Part shown: piece after piece, positions 7,416 through 15,423 of the stretch | How positions within the stretch are numbered: the stretch's first letter is position 1 | Layout of the letters: each line of letters begins with the position of its first letter | From: a virus | Reading direction: 5' to 3' (one strand) | DNA length: 34,119 bases | Virus record (IMG/VR): IMGVR_UViG_3300039098_000167 | Span: 1-34,119 of that record | Notes under the pieces: model-generated | Database searches by the model: none | What the model was told of the DNA's origin: nothing | Seen by the model: only the letters and a program-made list of their open reading frames with translations | Position numbers and translations under genes: made by a program

Positions 7416-8965
7416 GCCTGCCCGAGATCAAAACCACCCTGCTCGACAAAGCCATCGGCTATTTTGCCCCGGTCAAGGGAGCGCAGCGTCTGCAAGCCCG
7501 CATGGCCATGGCCATCGCCGGCGGCTACACCGGCGCCCGTACCGACCGGCGCCAGACCTACAACTGGGGCCTGCGCGACAGCGACGCCGACAGCGCGATC
7601 CTCGGCGACCTGCCCACCTTGCGCGCCCGCTCCAGAGATCTGGAACGCAACGCGCCGTTGGCAGCCGGCGCAATCAACACCAAAGTCACCAGTATCGTTG
7701 GCACCGGCCTCAAGCCAAGGGCCGCCATCGACCGCGACATCCTCAAGGGTCTGACCGAAGAGCAGGCCGACGCCTGGGAGCGGGCCGCCGAACGCGAGTT
7801 CAAGCTGGCCACCAGCTCTGCCGACTTCGACATCGAGCGCGGCCACGGCTTTCTGGCCAGCCAGGCCCTGGTGCTGCGTGGCGTGCTCAGCGCCGGCGAC
7901 ATCTTCGTCAACCTGCCCCGCAAGGCCCGCCCCGGCAACCCCTACAACCTGCGGATCAACTTCATTGAGGCCGACCGGGTCTGCAACCCCGACGGCAAGC
8001 CCGACACAGCCACCCTGGTGGCCGGCATCGACAAGGACGCCGACGGCGCCCCGGTGCGCTGCCACGTTACCAAACACCACCCCGGCAATCTGCGCAACGC
8101 CAAAAAGCGCCAATGGACCCCCCTTGAGTTTTACAACAAGTCCGGCCGCTGCCAGGTGCTGCACATCTACCGCAAGCTGCGCCCCGGCCAGACCCGCGGC
8201 GTGCCCGACCTGGCGCCGGTCATCGAGCTGCTCAAGCAATATTCCAAATACACCGACCACGAGGTCCAGGCCGCGGTGGTCAGCTCGCTGTTCACCGTCT
8301 TTGTGCGCAACGCCACCGGCAGCCCGCAGATCTCCATGCCGGCCGTCGGCGGCACCAGCCAGACTCAGGACCAGATCGACACCGAAGGCATGGAGCTGGG
8401 TGCCGGCTCCGTGGTCGGCCTGCTGCCCGGCGAAGACATCACCATCGCCGACCCCAACCGGCCCAACACCGCCGCCGAGGCCTTTCTCAACGCCATGGCG
8501 CAGCAGATCGGGGTAGCCATCGAGCTGCCTGTCGAGCTGCTGGTCAAGCATTTCACCAGCAGCTACAGCGCCAGCCGCGCCGCCCTGTTAGAAGCCTGGC
8601 GCTTCTTTATGACCGCCCGCACCTGGCTGGCCGACCAATACTGCCAGCCCATCTGGGAGACCGTCATCACCGAAGCCGTCGCCCGCGGGCGCCTGGCTGC
8701 GCCGGGCTTCTTTACCGACCCGCTGGTGCGCATGGCCTACCTCGGCTGCGAGTGGACCGGCGACGCCATGGGTCAGCTCAACCCCGTGCAGGAAGTCAAC
8801 GCCGCCAAAATCAAGATCGAGACCGGGCTCAGTACCAAATCCCGCGAAACGGCCGCTCTCAACGGCGGCGACTGGGAGCGGGACGAAAAGCAGCGGGCCA
8901 AGGAGCAGAAGGTTGAGGCCGCCAGACTGCCGGCTGAACCGACAACCGAAGGGAATGCGTCATGA
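7412..8965 (+). CDS. Portal protein, lambda GpB family
   Basis: 517 aa. Typical lambda-type portal features are visible: an N-terminal RLQARMAMAIAGGYTGA segment; LRARSRDLERNAPLAAGAINTKVTSIVGTG, which introduces the portal core; the RINFIEADRVCNP strand; LAPVIELLKQYSKYTDHEVQAA; and a C-terminal EWTGDAMGQLNPVQEVNAA segment. It forms the dodecameric ring for DNA entry and exit at one capsid vertex. It overlaps both neighbours by 4 nt, consistent with coordinated head assembly. Confidence 0.95.
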   Translation: MSLPEIKTTLLDKAIGYFAPVKGAQRLQARMAMAIAGGYTGARTDRRQTYNWGLRDSDADSAILGDLPTLRARSRDLERNAPLAAGAINTKVTSIVGTGLKPRAAIDRDILKGLTEEQADAWERAAEREFKLATSSADFDIERGHGFLASQALVLRGVLSAGDIFVNLPRKARPGNPYNLRINFIEADRVCNPDGKPDTATLVAGIDKDADGAPVRCHVTKHHPGNLRNAKKRQWTPLEFYNKSGRCQVLHIYRKLRPGQTRGVPDLAPVIELLKQYSKYTDHEVQAAVVSSLFTVFVRNATGSPQISMPAVGGTSQTQDQIDTEGMELGAGSVVGLLPGEDITIADPNRPNTAAEAFLNAMAQQIGVAIELPVELLVKHFTSSYSASRAALLEAWRFFMTARTWLADQYCQPIWETVITEAVARGRLAAPGFFTDPLVRMAYLGCEWTGDAMGQLNPVQEVNAAKIKIETGLSTKSRETAALNGGDWERDEKQRAKEQKVEAARLPAEPTTEGNAS

Positions 8966-10275
8966 AACTGATCGACATCGTCAACGGCCCCTGGGCCATC
9001 ACCCCCGAGATGCTCGGCGAGATCCAGCAGATCTACCACGCCCACGTGCGCGGGCCAAAGATCGACATCGCCGAAGTCGAAGCGCGTCTTGGCCGGCCGC
9101 TGAAAAACGAGGCGAAGAGCTACGAGGTGACCGACAACGTGGCGGTGTTGGCGGTGGACGGCCCGATCAGCAAGCGGATGAATCTCTTTTCGCAGATTTC
9201 CGGCGGCGTCTCCAGCGAGCTGCTCAAGCGTGATCTGGCCCAGGCCTTGGAGGACCCCACCGTCAAGGGGGTCATCCTCGCCATCGACAGCCCCGGCGGC
9301 ACCGTCGACGGCACCGCCGAGCTGGCCCAGTTCATCCGCGAGGCCAGGGGCAACAAGCCCATCTACGCCTGGACCGACGGCATGATGGCCAGCGCCGCCT
9401 ACTGGCTCGGCTCGGCCGCTGACAAGGTGTTTATCAGCAGCGGCACCACCATGGTCGGCAGCATCGGCGTGGTGGCCAAGCATGTCGACGTCAGCCAGGC
9501 CGAAGGAAAAAACGGTGTCAAGACCACCGAGATCACCGCTGGCCGCTACAAGCGCGTCTCCAGCCAGTACGAACCCCTCACCACCGAGGGCCGCGCCGAC
9601 ATTCAAGGCAAGATCGACGTCATCTATTCCGAATTCGTCAACGACGTGGCCGCCCACCGCGGCGTCACCGCTGATGAGGTTATTAACCGCATGGCCGACG
9701 GACGCGTGTTCGTCGGCCGCCAGGCGATCGAGGCCGGGCTGGTGGACGGTGTTTCCACCCTCGAGGCGCTGATCGCCGATATCAACCAACAGCAGGCCCC
9801 GGCCGGTGTCGCCCGGGCCGCAAACCAGAAAGGAACCAAGATCATGACTCTTGATCAACTGAGAGCCGATCATCCCGAACTGGTCGCGGCAATCGTTGCC
9901 GAGGCCACCGAGGGCATGACCGCCGCCGCCGACCTGCAGCAGCAGCTCGCCACAGCCAAGGCCGAAGGTGCCGCCGGTGAACTGGCCCGCATTCAGGCCG
10001 TCGAAGATCAGCTGATCCCCGGCCACGAAGCCCTGATCGGCCAGCTCAAGGCCGACGGCAAGACCACCGGCCCCGAAGCTGCCCAGCAGGTGTTGGCCGC
10101 CGAAAAAGGCGCCCGGGCCAAAGCCCTGGCCGATCTCGAAGAGGACGGCAACGCGGTTGTGGCTGCCGCCGAGGGCGGAGCCGGCCAGCAGGCCATGAAG
10201 CGCGCCGAGTTCAATGCGCTGGGGCACGCCGATCAGCGCGTCTTTGTGCAAGGCGGCGGCAAAGTCACCGACTGA
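8962..10275 (+). CDS. Head maturation protease (S49/ClpP-type, lambda GpC-like) with C-terminal scaffold domain
   Basis: 437 aa. Residues ~50-270 are a SppA-like S49 serine protease: AVLAVDGPISKRMN, then AIDSPGGTVDGTAELA, then MMASAAYWLGSAADKVF with the probable catalytic serine, then VGSIGVVAKHVD. The remaining ~145 residues are Ala/Gln/Glu-rich, helical and scaffold-like. As in lambda C/Nu3, the scaffold portion appears able to start independently at the ATG at 9844. The protease is expected to process scaffold and other head proteins inside the procapsid. The start overlaps the portal stop. Confidence 0.92.
   Translation: MKLIDIVNGPWAITPEMLGEIQQIYHAHVRGPKIDIAEVEARLGRPLKNEAKSYEVTDNVAVLAVDGPISKRMNLFSQISGGVSSELLKRDLAQALEDPTVKGVILAIDSPGGTVDGTAELAQFIREARGNKPIYAWTDGMMASAAYWLGSAADKVFISSGTTMVGSIGVVAKHVDVSQAEGKNGVKTTEITAGRYKRVSSQYEPLTTEGRADIQGKIDVIYSEFVNDVAAHRGVTADEVINRMADGRVFVGRQAIEAGLVDGVSTLEALIADINQQQAPAGVARAANQKGTKIMTLDQLRADHPELVAAIVAEATEGMTAAADLQQQLATAKAEGAAGELARIQAVEDQLIPGHEALIGQLKADGKTTGPEAAQQVLAAEKGARAKALADLEEDGNAVVAAAEGGAGQQAMKRAEFNALGHADQRVFVQGGGKVTD
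9844..10275 (+). CDS. Internal in-frame scaffold protein (Nu3-like)
   Basis: 143 aa, produced from an in-frame start inside the protease gene. The ATG at 9844 follows AGAAAGGA (9827-9834) with a 9-nt spacer, a good ribosome-binding site. The product (MTLDQLRADHPELVAAIVAE, then a long Ala/Gln/Glu helix) is independent of the protease fold. Lambda uses the same nested arrangement for GpC and GpNu3. The scaffold would guide coat assembly and be removed before packaging. That it is made separately is inferred. Confidence 0.7.
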   Translation: MTLDQLRADHPELVAAIVAEATEGMTAAADLQQQLATAKAEGAAGELARIQAVEDQLIPGHEALIGQLKADGKTTGPEAAQQVLAAEKGARAKALADLEEDGNAVVAAAEGGAGQQAMKRAEFNALGHADQRVFVQGGGKVTD

Positions 10276-10309
10276 CCCTTAACCATTTAAGCCATAAAGG
10301 AGCAGCATC

Positions 10310-11452
10310 ATGGCAAACACTCTCACTGGACTCCTCCAGTATGTCTACGACACCGTGGACGTGGTCAGCCGCGAAATGGTCGGCCTGATCCCGTCCGTCT
10401 ACAAAAACACCAAAGCCGAAGAGGTCGCCAAGGACCAGAGCATCAGCTACGACATCGTGCCTGACGCTACCGCCTACGATGTCACCCCGTCCAACGCCAT
10501 CCCGGCCCTCGACGCCACCACCGTTGGGGCCGGCACCATGAGCATCAGCAAGGTGCGAGGTGTCAAGTTCCATTGGACCGGCGAAGACGAAACCGCCATC
10601 GGCCGCGAGGCCAAAGAGGGCATCCAGAACAACAAGTTCGCCCAGGCCTTCCGCACCCTGGCCAACGAGATGGAAGCTGATCTGGCTGCGCTCTACGCCA
10701 AGTCGGCCCGCGCCTACGGCACCGCCGGAACCACGCCCTTTGCCACCGCCGGAAACTTCACCGACGCCGCCGAGGTGGCCCGCATCCTCAAGGACAACGG
10801 CGCGCCGCAGTCCGAACTGCGGCTGGTCATCAACAGCGCCGCCGGGGCCAAGATGCTCGGCATGCAGAGCCAGGTACACATGGTCGGCAGCGGCGACCCG
10901 CTGCGCCAGGGCGTGCTGCTCGACGTGCACGGCATGCAGATCCGCGAGTCGGCGCAGATCAAGAGCCACACCAAGGGTACCGGTGCCAGTTACGACACCG
11001 ACCTGGGCGAATCCCTGGCCGCCGGTGATACCACCGTGCATGTCGACACCGGCACCGGCACCATCCTGGCCGGCGACGTGGTGACCTTTGCAGGCGACAC
11101 CAACAAGTACCTCGTCACCACCGGCTTTGCCGGCGACGGCGACGGCGATGTTGTGCTGGCCGCGCCCGGCCTGCGCGGGGCCCTGGCCGACGGCGTGGAC
11201 GTGGCCATCGGCAACAGCTACGCCGCCAACATGGCCTTTGCTCGCAGCGCCATCCACCTGCTCAACCGCCTGCCCAAAATGCCCGAGGGCGGCGACGCCG
11301 CCGACGACGTGATGATCGTGCAGGATCCGGTCAGCGGCCTGTTCTTCCAGGTGGCCCTCTATCGCGCCTACCGCTCGGTGCTCATCGAGGTGGCCAGCGC
11401 ATGGGGTGTCAAAGCTGCCAAGCCCGATCACATGGCTCTGCTGCTCGGCTAA
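10310..11452 (+). CDS. Major capsid (coat) protein, probably HK97-fold of the P22-coat type
   Basis: 380 aa, next after protease and scaffold, with AAAGGAG before the ATG. The N-terminus (GLLQYVYDTVDVVSREMVGLIP) and the AQAFRTLANEMEADLAALYA helix resemble P22-type coat proteins. Around residues 225-275 a Gly/Asp/Thr-rich segment (LAAGDTTVHVDTGTGTILAG, DVVTFAG) looks like a beta-barrel insertion. No separate GpD-like decoration gene lies between scaffold and coat, so the insertion may help stabilise the shell. Family assignment is by pattern; the coat role is well supported by position and size. Confidence 0.85.
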   Translation: MANTLTGLLQYVYDTVDVVSREMVGLIPSVYKNTKAEEVAKDQSISYDIVPDATAYDVTPSNAIPALDATTVGAGTMSISKVRGVKFHWTGEDETAIGREAKEGIQNNKFAQAFRTLANEMEADLAALYAKSARAYGTAGTTPFATAGNFTDAAEVARILKDNGAPQSELRLVINSAAGAKMLGMQSQVHMVGSGDPLRQGVLLDVHGMQIRESAQIKSHTKGTGASYDTDLGESLAAGDTTVHVDTGTGTILAGDVVTFAGDTNKYLVTTGFAGDGDGDVVLAAPGLRGALADGVDVAIGNSYAANMAFARSAIHLLNRLPKMPEGGDAADDVMIVQDPVSGLFFQVALYRAYRSVLIEVASAWGVKAAKPDHMALLLG

Positions 11453-11468
11453 CCCTAACCTCTAACCC

Positions 11469-11504
11469 GCGCGGGGCCTCACTCCCAGGCCAGAGGCCCC
11501 GCGC
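11469..11504 (+). promoter_or_regulatory. Strong GC-rich RNA stem-loop after the coat gene
   Basis: A perfect 12-bp inverted repeat (GCGCGGGGCCTC with GAGGCCCCGCGC) with a 12-nt loop. It lies 16 nt after the coat stop and 15 nt before the next start codon. It lacks a following T tract, so it is not a standard intrinsic terminator. It could stabilise coat mRNA or lower expression of the lysis genes downstream. Confidence 0.6.
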
Positions 11505-11519
11505 ACCCTTCGAGGGACC

Positions 11520-11837
11520 ATGCCCGCTGTCTGCAAACAGGAACCCCAGCTGCGCAGCCTCAACGAGCGCTGGGGCTCCCTGGACAAAAAGATGGACCGC
11601 ATGGTCGAGGCCCTCGAGGCGCTGGCCGCGCAGAGGGTGGAGATCGAGCATCTCACTCAGCAGCAGCACGAAGACCGGGTCTGGCTCAAGGACCACGAGA
11701 CTCGCATCCAGTCCCTCGAGCGAGCGCCCGGCAGCAGCGCCAGCAAGTTTTTGTGGATACTGATCGGCGCCTCGGTGACCGTTGCGCCGGGGATCGCCAC
11801 CGCCATACTCGTCTATTGGATGCGGGGAGCGCCATGA
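11520..11837 (+). CDS. Holin-like protein: coiled coil plus one C-terminal membrane segment
   Basis: 105 aa. Residues ~10-75 are charged and helical with heptad character (LDKKMDRMVEALEALAAQRV, then a Gln/His/Glu-rich stretch). Residues ~80-100 are a single hydrophobic span (FLWILIGASVTVAPGIATAI) followed by a short Arg-containing tail. This is the architecture of XhlA-type holin or holin-accessory proteins. Its stop overlaps the start of a muralytic enzyme gene, which supports a lysis role. A structural tail role cannot be excluded. Confidence 0.6.
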   Translation: MPAVCKQEPQLRSLNERWGSLDKKMDRMVEALEALAAQRVEIEHLTQQQHEDRVWLKDHETRIQSLERAPGSSASKFLWILIGASVTVAPGIATAILVYWMRGAP

Positions 11838-12457
11838 CCACCTACGACCCCATCTTGCGCAAGACAGTCGAGGAACACTTCCCCGAGCTGCTCGAACACT
11901 TCGGCCCCATCGGCTGGCTGTGGATCAAGGCCCAGTGCTGGGTCGAATCGCGGCTCGACCCGAAGGCCGTTTCGCCTGTCGGCGCCGCCGGACTGATGCA
12001 GTTGATGCCGGCCACCGACCTTGAGATCGACGGCGAGATCGACGGCACCCGCGACCCCGAGGGCAACATCCGCGACGGGGTGCGCTACCTGGCGCTGCAA
12101 TACCGCCGCCTGGCCGAGGTCACCCCCCACGGCTCGCGGCTGCGGCTGGCCCTGGCCAGCTACAACGGCGGCCGCGGCTACGTCAACATGGCCCTGGCCC
12201 TGGCCCGCCAGGACGAAGGACTGCCCTTCGGTTACAGCGCCTGGCGCGAGGCCGGATCCCCGGCCGGATACTGGCAGACCTGGGAGCAGGCCAGCCGGTT
12301 TTTGCAGCACCCCTGCTGCCTGGTGCGCGGCCGCCTGCCCGACTACCGGCAGATCCTCGATTACGTCGAGCGCATCGATGAGCGGGCCCAGCAGTATCTG
12401 AAAGAGGTGACCGCATGTCCGAACCCGCCACAGGGGGCCGCTGCACCAACAGCCTGA
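11834..12457 (+). CDS. Lytic transglycosylase (SLT family), probable endolysin
   Basis: 207 aa. The transglycosylase core is clear: CWVESRLDPKAVSPVGAAGL then MQLMPAT, with Glu38 as the expected catalytic acid, later NIRDGVRYLALQYRRLAE, and ALASYNGGRGYV. Such enzymes cleave the MurNAc-GlcNAc bond with 1,6-anhydro product formation. No signal peptide is seen, which fits release through the holin-like product of the overlapping upstream gene. A virion-associated wall-digesting role is an alternative because the gene sits among head and connector genes. Confidence 0.88.
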   Translation: MTTYDPILRKTVEEHFPELLEHFGPIGWLWIKAQCWVESRLDPKAVSPVGAAGLMQLMPATDLEIDGEIDGTRDPEGNIRDGVRYLALQYRRLAEVTPHGSRLRLALASYNGGRGYVNMALALARQDEGLPFGYSAWREAGSPAGYWQTWEQASRFLQHPCCLVRGRLPDYRQILDYVERIDERAQQYLKEVTACPNPPQGAAAPTA

Positions 12458-12579
12458 CCGGCCGCTGCACCGCCGCCGGCAAGGGCGCCCTGCGCTGCGC
12501 CGCTATCTGCTGCCCGGGCCACAAAGAGGAAAACGACCATGACCCTTGCCGAACTGAAAAAACGCGCCCGATCCGGTGA
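12415..12579 (+). CDS. Small cysteine-rich protein of unknown function
   Basis: 54 aa, beginning inside the 3' end of the transglycosylase gene and ending inside the 5' end of the next enzyme gene. It has six cysteines (residues 10, 18, 28, 32, 33 and 45) in a Gly/Ala-rich sequence, with NSLTGRCTAAGKGALRCAA at its core. AAAGAGG precedes its ATG. It bridges a gap that would otherwise be the only sizeable non-coding space between these genes. The cysteines suggest metal binding or disulfides. No family is recognised. Confidence 0.5.
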   Translation: MSEPATGGRCTNSLTGRCTAAGKGALRCAAICCPGHKEENDHDPCRTEKTRPIR

Positions 12580-13069
12580 CGTGCTGCTGGTCAAGAGCGA
12601 GAAGCCCGTCGGGGTGCTGATCCGCGTGCTGACCGGCGAGAGTACCAGCCATGTGGCCACGGTGGTCTGGGCGCTCGCCGACACTTGCCGCGAGCTGGTG
12701 GTCTACGAATTCGTCGAGGGGGTCGGCCACCAGGTCGTCAACCTCGACAAGTGGCTGGCCGACCGCCAGGGGCAAAAGGTCGAATATGGCGTCGCTCCGG
12801 TCGAAGTCCACGCCCGGCCGCACCGGGTCGCTGCCGCCGCTGAGTCCTACACCGACGCCGGGCGTCTCAAGCGCGGCTACGGCTACCTGTCGCTGATCAA
12901 GGTCTGGCTCAGCCAGCTGCTGCGCTGCCGGATCCCGGTGAGACAGAAGGTCTGCAGCACTTATGTGCAGGAGATCTGGCGCAGCGCCGGCTACGACCAG
13001 ATCGGCCGCACCGCCGACCCCGGCGATATTGCCGAGCACTGCCAGGCCCGCTTTCCTTTGTGGAGGTGA
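12539..13069 (+). CDS. YiiX-like permuted papain-fold (NlpC/P60-type) enzyme
   Basis: 176 aa. Motifs follow the permuted NlpC/P60 (YiiX/YebB-type) order: GDVLLVKSEKPVG, then SHVATVVW carrying the His, YEFVEGVGHQV, YGYLSLI, and late in the protein VCSTYVQEIWRSAGY carrying the probable nucleophilic Cys, followed by DPGDI. These enzymes are thiol hydrolases or acyltransferases, sometimes acting on peptidoglycan peptides or lipids. Next to a transglycosylase it could cleave peptide cross-links or act during DNA entry. Substrate is unknown and no membrane segment is seen. Confidence 0.72.
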   Translation: MTLAELKKRARSGDVLLVKSEKPVGVLIRVLTGESTSHVATVVWALADTCRELVVYEFVEGVGHQVVNLDKWLADRQGQKVEYGVAPVEVHARPHRVAAAAESYTDAGRLKRGYGYLSLIKVWLSQLLRCRIPVRQKVCSTYVQEIWRSAGYDQIGRTADPGDIAEHCQARFPLWR

Positions 13070-13071
13070 CG

Positions 13072-13359
13072 ATGACCATCGACCCCGGCGAAATATTCGC
13101 CAGCGCTCTGGCCGACTTCGGCGGGCCGGTCACCATCGGCATCACCGAGCTCAGCGGCCTCTGGCAGGAGCCCATGGCCGCCCAGACCCTCGACGGCCGG
13201 GTGGAGATGACCGCCCCGGCGCTGCTGGTGGTAACCAGTGAGCTGCCGGCCGGCACCGTCCACGGCAGCGAGGTGGTGCGCGGTGCGGTCACCTACTACG
13301 TGCGGGGCATGGAGCCGGACGGGCTGGGCGCCACCCTGCTGATTTTGAGCGAGGACTGA
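13072..13359 (+). CDS. Head-tail joining protein, FII-like
   Basis: 95 aa from the ATG at 13072, preceded by GGAGG; an upstream GTG is less likely. The N-terminus IDPGEIFASALADFGGPVTI, the strands through WQEP...RVEMTAPALLVV, and the C-terminal YYVRGMEPDGLGATLLIL end match the small beta-barrel connector proteins of lambda FII type. These join the filled head to the tail. The following genes fit a tail terminator and tail tube, which supports the call. Confidence 0.65.
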   Translation: MTIDPGEIFASALADFGGPVTIGITELSGLWQEPMAAQTLDGRVEMTAPALLVVTSELPAGTVHGSEVVRGAVTYYVRGMEPDGLGATLLILSED

Positions 13360-13360
13360 G

Positions 13361-13783
13361 ATGGCCGTTGACCAGCAGATATTCGACGCGGTGTGCAGCG
13401 CCCTGGGTGCGGTCGGCACCGTGCATAAGTGGCGGCCGAGCAACCTGGCGCAGAGCGAGTTGCCGGCCCTGGTGGTGCGCGACCCTTCGTGCCCGGTGAA
13501 TGCCGCCGCCGAGATCGGCCGCTTCAGCCACAGCCTGAGCATCGAGATCGAGGGCATGGTCAAGGCCAGCGGCAGCCCGGCGCCGGCCAAGGCGGCCGAG
13601 GCGGCTCGAGCCCTGGTGGCATCCATCGTCGCCGCCATGGGCAGCGACCCGACCTGGGGAGGGCTGGCCGTGCGCACCACCTACAGCGGCCGCGACCTCG
13701 AGGTCGGCCAGGCCGAGGTGTCCGTCAGCGAGTGTACCGTCAATTTTATTATCGAGTATCGCACCGCAGCCTTTGCGACCTAA
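13361..13783 (+). CDS. Putative tail terminator / minor tail protein (GpU-like position)
   Basis: 140 aa. It begins with a helix typical of tail terminator proteins (DQQIFDAVCSALGAVGTV), has strands including FSHSLSIEIEG, a long central helix (PAKAAEAARALVASIVAAMG) and a C-terminal strand pair (ECTVNFIIEYRT). Position directly before the tail tube gene fits the protein that caps the tail tube and fixes its length. The family call is by fold-like pattern and gene order, not by a diagnostic motif. Confidence 0.6.
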   Translation: MAVDQQIFDAVCSALGAVGTVHKWRPSNLAQSELPALVVRDPSCPVNAAAEIGRFSHSLSIEIEGMVKASGSPAPAKAAEAARALVASIVAAMGSDPTWGGLAVRTTYSGRDLEVGQAEVSVSECTVNFIIEYRTAAFAT

Positions 13784-13795
13784 GGGAGACCATCT

Positions 13796-14950
13796 ATGTC
13801 TGACAGCAACCGCACGCAACTTTATTACGTCGAAGAGTCGACCTGGGGCACCACCCCGGCCTCGGCTCTGCAGGAACTGCGCTTCACCGGCGAGAGCCTG
13901 GGCATGAACCTGGCCAGCGTCAGCAGCAACGAGATCCGCGACGACCGCCAGATCAGCGACCTGGTGCTCACCGACAAGGACCCGTCCGGCGAGATCAACT
14001 TCGAGCTCTCCGCCGCGCTCCTCGACGACCTGCTCGAAGGCGCCCTGTTTGGCGACTTCAGCACCGCGGTGGCGATCTCGGCCACCGACCTCAGCGCCGC
14101 CAACGCCGACAACAGCTTCAACTCGACGACCACCGATTTCACCGCTGAAAATATCAGCGCCGGCCAGTGGATCAAGGTGGCCGGCTTTACCGACGCGGCC
14201 AACAACGGCTTCTGCCGGGTCACCTCGGTGGCGGCCAGTAAGCTGGTGGTGACCGGTCTGACCCTGGCCGATGAGGCGGCCGGCGATACGGTGACCATGG
14301 CCGGCAGCATGCTGCGCAACGGCACCACCAAAAAATCTTACACGCTGGAAAAGAAGTTCGCCGACATCACCCAGTTCATCAGCTACACCGGCATGATCGT
14401 CAGCGAGCTCAACCTGTCCGTCGAGGCCGGGGCCATCGTCACCGGCTCCCTCGGCTTCATGGGCAAGGACGGCGCCATCGCCCAGGCCACCGTCGGCACC
14501 GGCGACCCCACCGCCGCGCCCACCGGCACGCCCTGCAACGCGGTGAGCAACGTGGCCAACCTGCGCGAAGGCGGTGCAGCGATCAGCGGCACCTATGCCA
14601 AGAGCCTGTCCCTGGCCCTCTCCAACGCCCTGCGCGGTCAGAAGGCCATCGGCGTGCTCGGCAACGCCGGCATCGGGGTCGGCCGCTGCGAGGTGACCGG
14701 CTCGATCTCTCTTTATTTCGAGGACGAGACCCTTTACGAGAAGTTCATCGATAACACCGAGACCAGCATCGACTTTCGGGTCATCGACGCCAGCGGCAAC
14801 GGCTATATCTTCACATTACCAAGGGTCAAGTACAGCAGCAGCAACGACGCCGAGGTCTCCGGCGGCGACCAGGATGTGATGCTCGACCTGCAGTTCCAGG
14901 CCATCCGCCACGCCACTTACGACTGCACCCTGCAGGTGGATAAGTTTTAA
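13796..14950 (+). CDS. Major tail tube protein
   Basis: 384 aa. The start LYYVEESTWGTTPASALQEL and the following RDDRQISDLVLTDKDPSGEI are typical of siphophage tail tube proteins. A middle insertion (roughly residues 90-165, with ENISAGQWIKVAGF and VTSVAASKLVVTGL) looks like an extra beta domain that may project from the tube. The C-terminal part returns to tube-type strands (DVMLDLQFQAIRH). AAGGGAG precedes the ATG. It precedes the tail chaperone genes, as in lambda and HK97. Confidence 0.85.
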   Translation: MSDSNRTQLYYVEESTWGTTPASALQELRFTGESLGMNLASVSSNEIRDDRQISDLVLTDKDPSGEINFELSAALLDDLLEGALFGDFSTAVAISATDLSAANADNSFNSTTTDFTAENISAGQWIKVAGFTDAANNGFCRVTSVAASKLVVTGLTLADEAAGDTVTMAGSMLRNGTTKKSYTLEKKFADITQFISYTGMIVSELNLSVEAGAIVTGSLGFMGKDGAIAQATVGTGDPTAAPTGTPCNAVSNVANLREGGAAISGTYAKSLSLALSNALRGQKAIGVLGNAGIGVGRCEVTGSISLYFEDETLYEKFIDNTETSIDFRVIDASGNGYIFTLPRVKYSSSNDAEVSGGDQDVMLDLQFQAIRHATYDCTLQVDKF

Positions 14951-15021
14951 AGGCTGTAACGAGTGATGAGTAACCAGTGATGGGTGAACACCGAAAGCCC
15001 ATTCGATAAAGGAGCATGAAC

Positions 15022-15423
15022 ATGATCACCAACCTGCACCAGCTTTTCGCCACCGATGCCGCCGCCGAAACCGAGGGGGTGTGGATCCCCGTTTGCGAAA
15101 ACATCGAGGTCAAGATCGCCCGCATGGGCAACGACAAGTTTCAAAAAGCCTACCGGCGCCTGTGCAAGCCCCACCGCAACCTGATCCGCCAGGGGCTGCT
15201 CGACAGTGCCACCGAAAAGCGCCTGCTCAAAGAGGCCCTGGCCGAGGGGGTGCTGCTCGACTGGCGGGGCCTGAAACAAGACGGCGCGCCGCTGGCCTAC
15301 AGCCGCGAGGCGGCGCTCAAGCTGCTGACCGAGCTGAAGGATTTTGCCGATTTCGTCGCCGATGAAGCGCGGCGCCTCGACAACTTTCGTGAGCGGGACC
15401 TGGAGGGCGCAGGAAAAAACTGA
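15022..15423 (+). CDS. Tail assembly chaperone, G-like upstream product
   Basis: 133 aa from the ATG at 15022. This start is preferred over the ATG at 15016 because the AAAGGAG site is then about 7 nt away instead of about 1 nt. The protein is small and helical (ARMGNDKFQKAYRRLCKPHR, later EAALKLLTELKDFADFVADE). It lies between tail tube and tape measure, the standard place for the G/T chaperone pair that holds the tape measure during tail assembly. It ends at a TGA that directly follows a slippery heptamer. Confidence 0.8.
   Translation: MITNLHQLFATDAAAETEGVWIPVCENIEVKIARMGNDKFQKAYRRLCKPHRNLIRQGLLDSATEKRLLKEALAEGVLLDWRGLKQDGAPLAYSREAALKLLTELKDFADFVADEARRLDNFRERDLEGAGKN

Noticed and set aside
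7343-8551. Minus-strand open frame opposite the portal gene
   Set aside because: Shadow frame produced by GC-rich third positions on the plus strand.
8773-10251. Long minus-strand open frame opposite the protease and scaffold
   Set aside because: Gly/Ala/Val/His-rich shadow translation of the well-supported lambda GpC-like gene.
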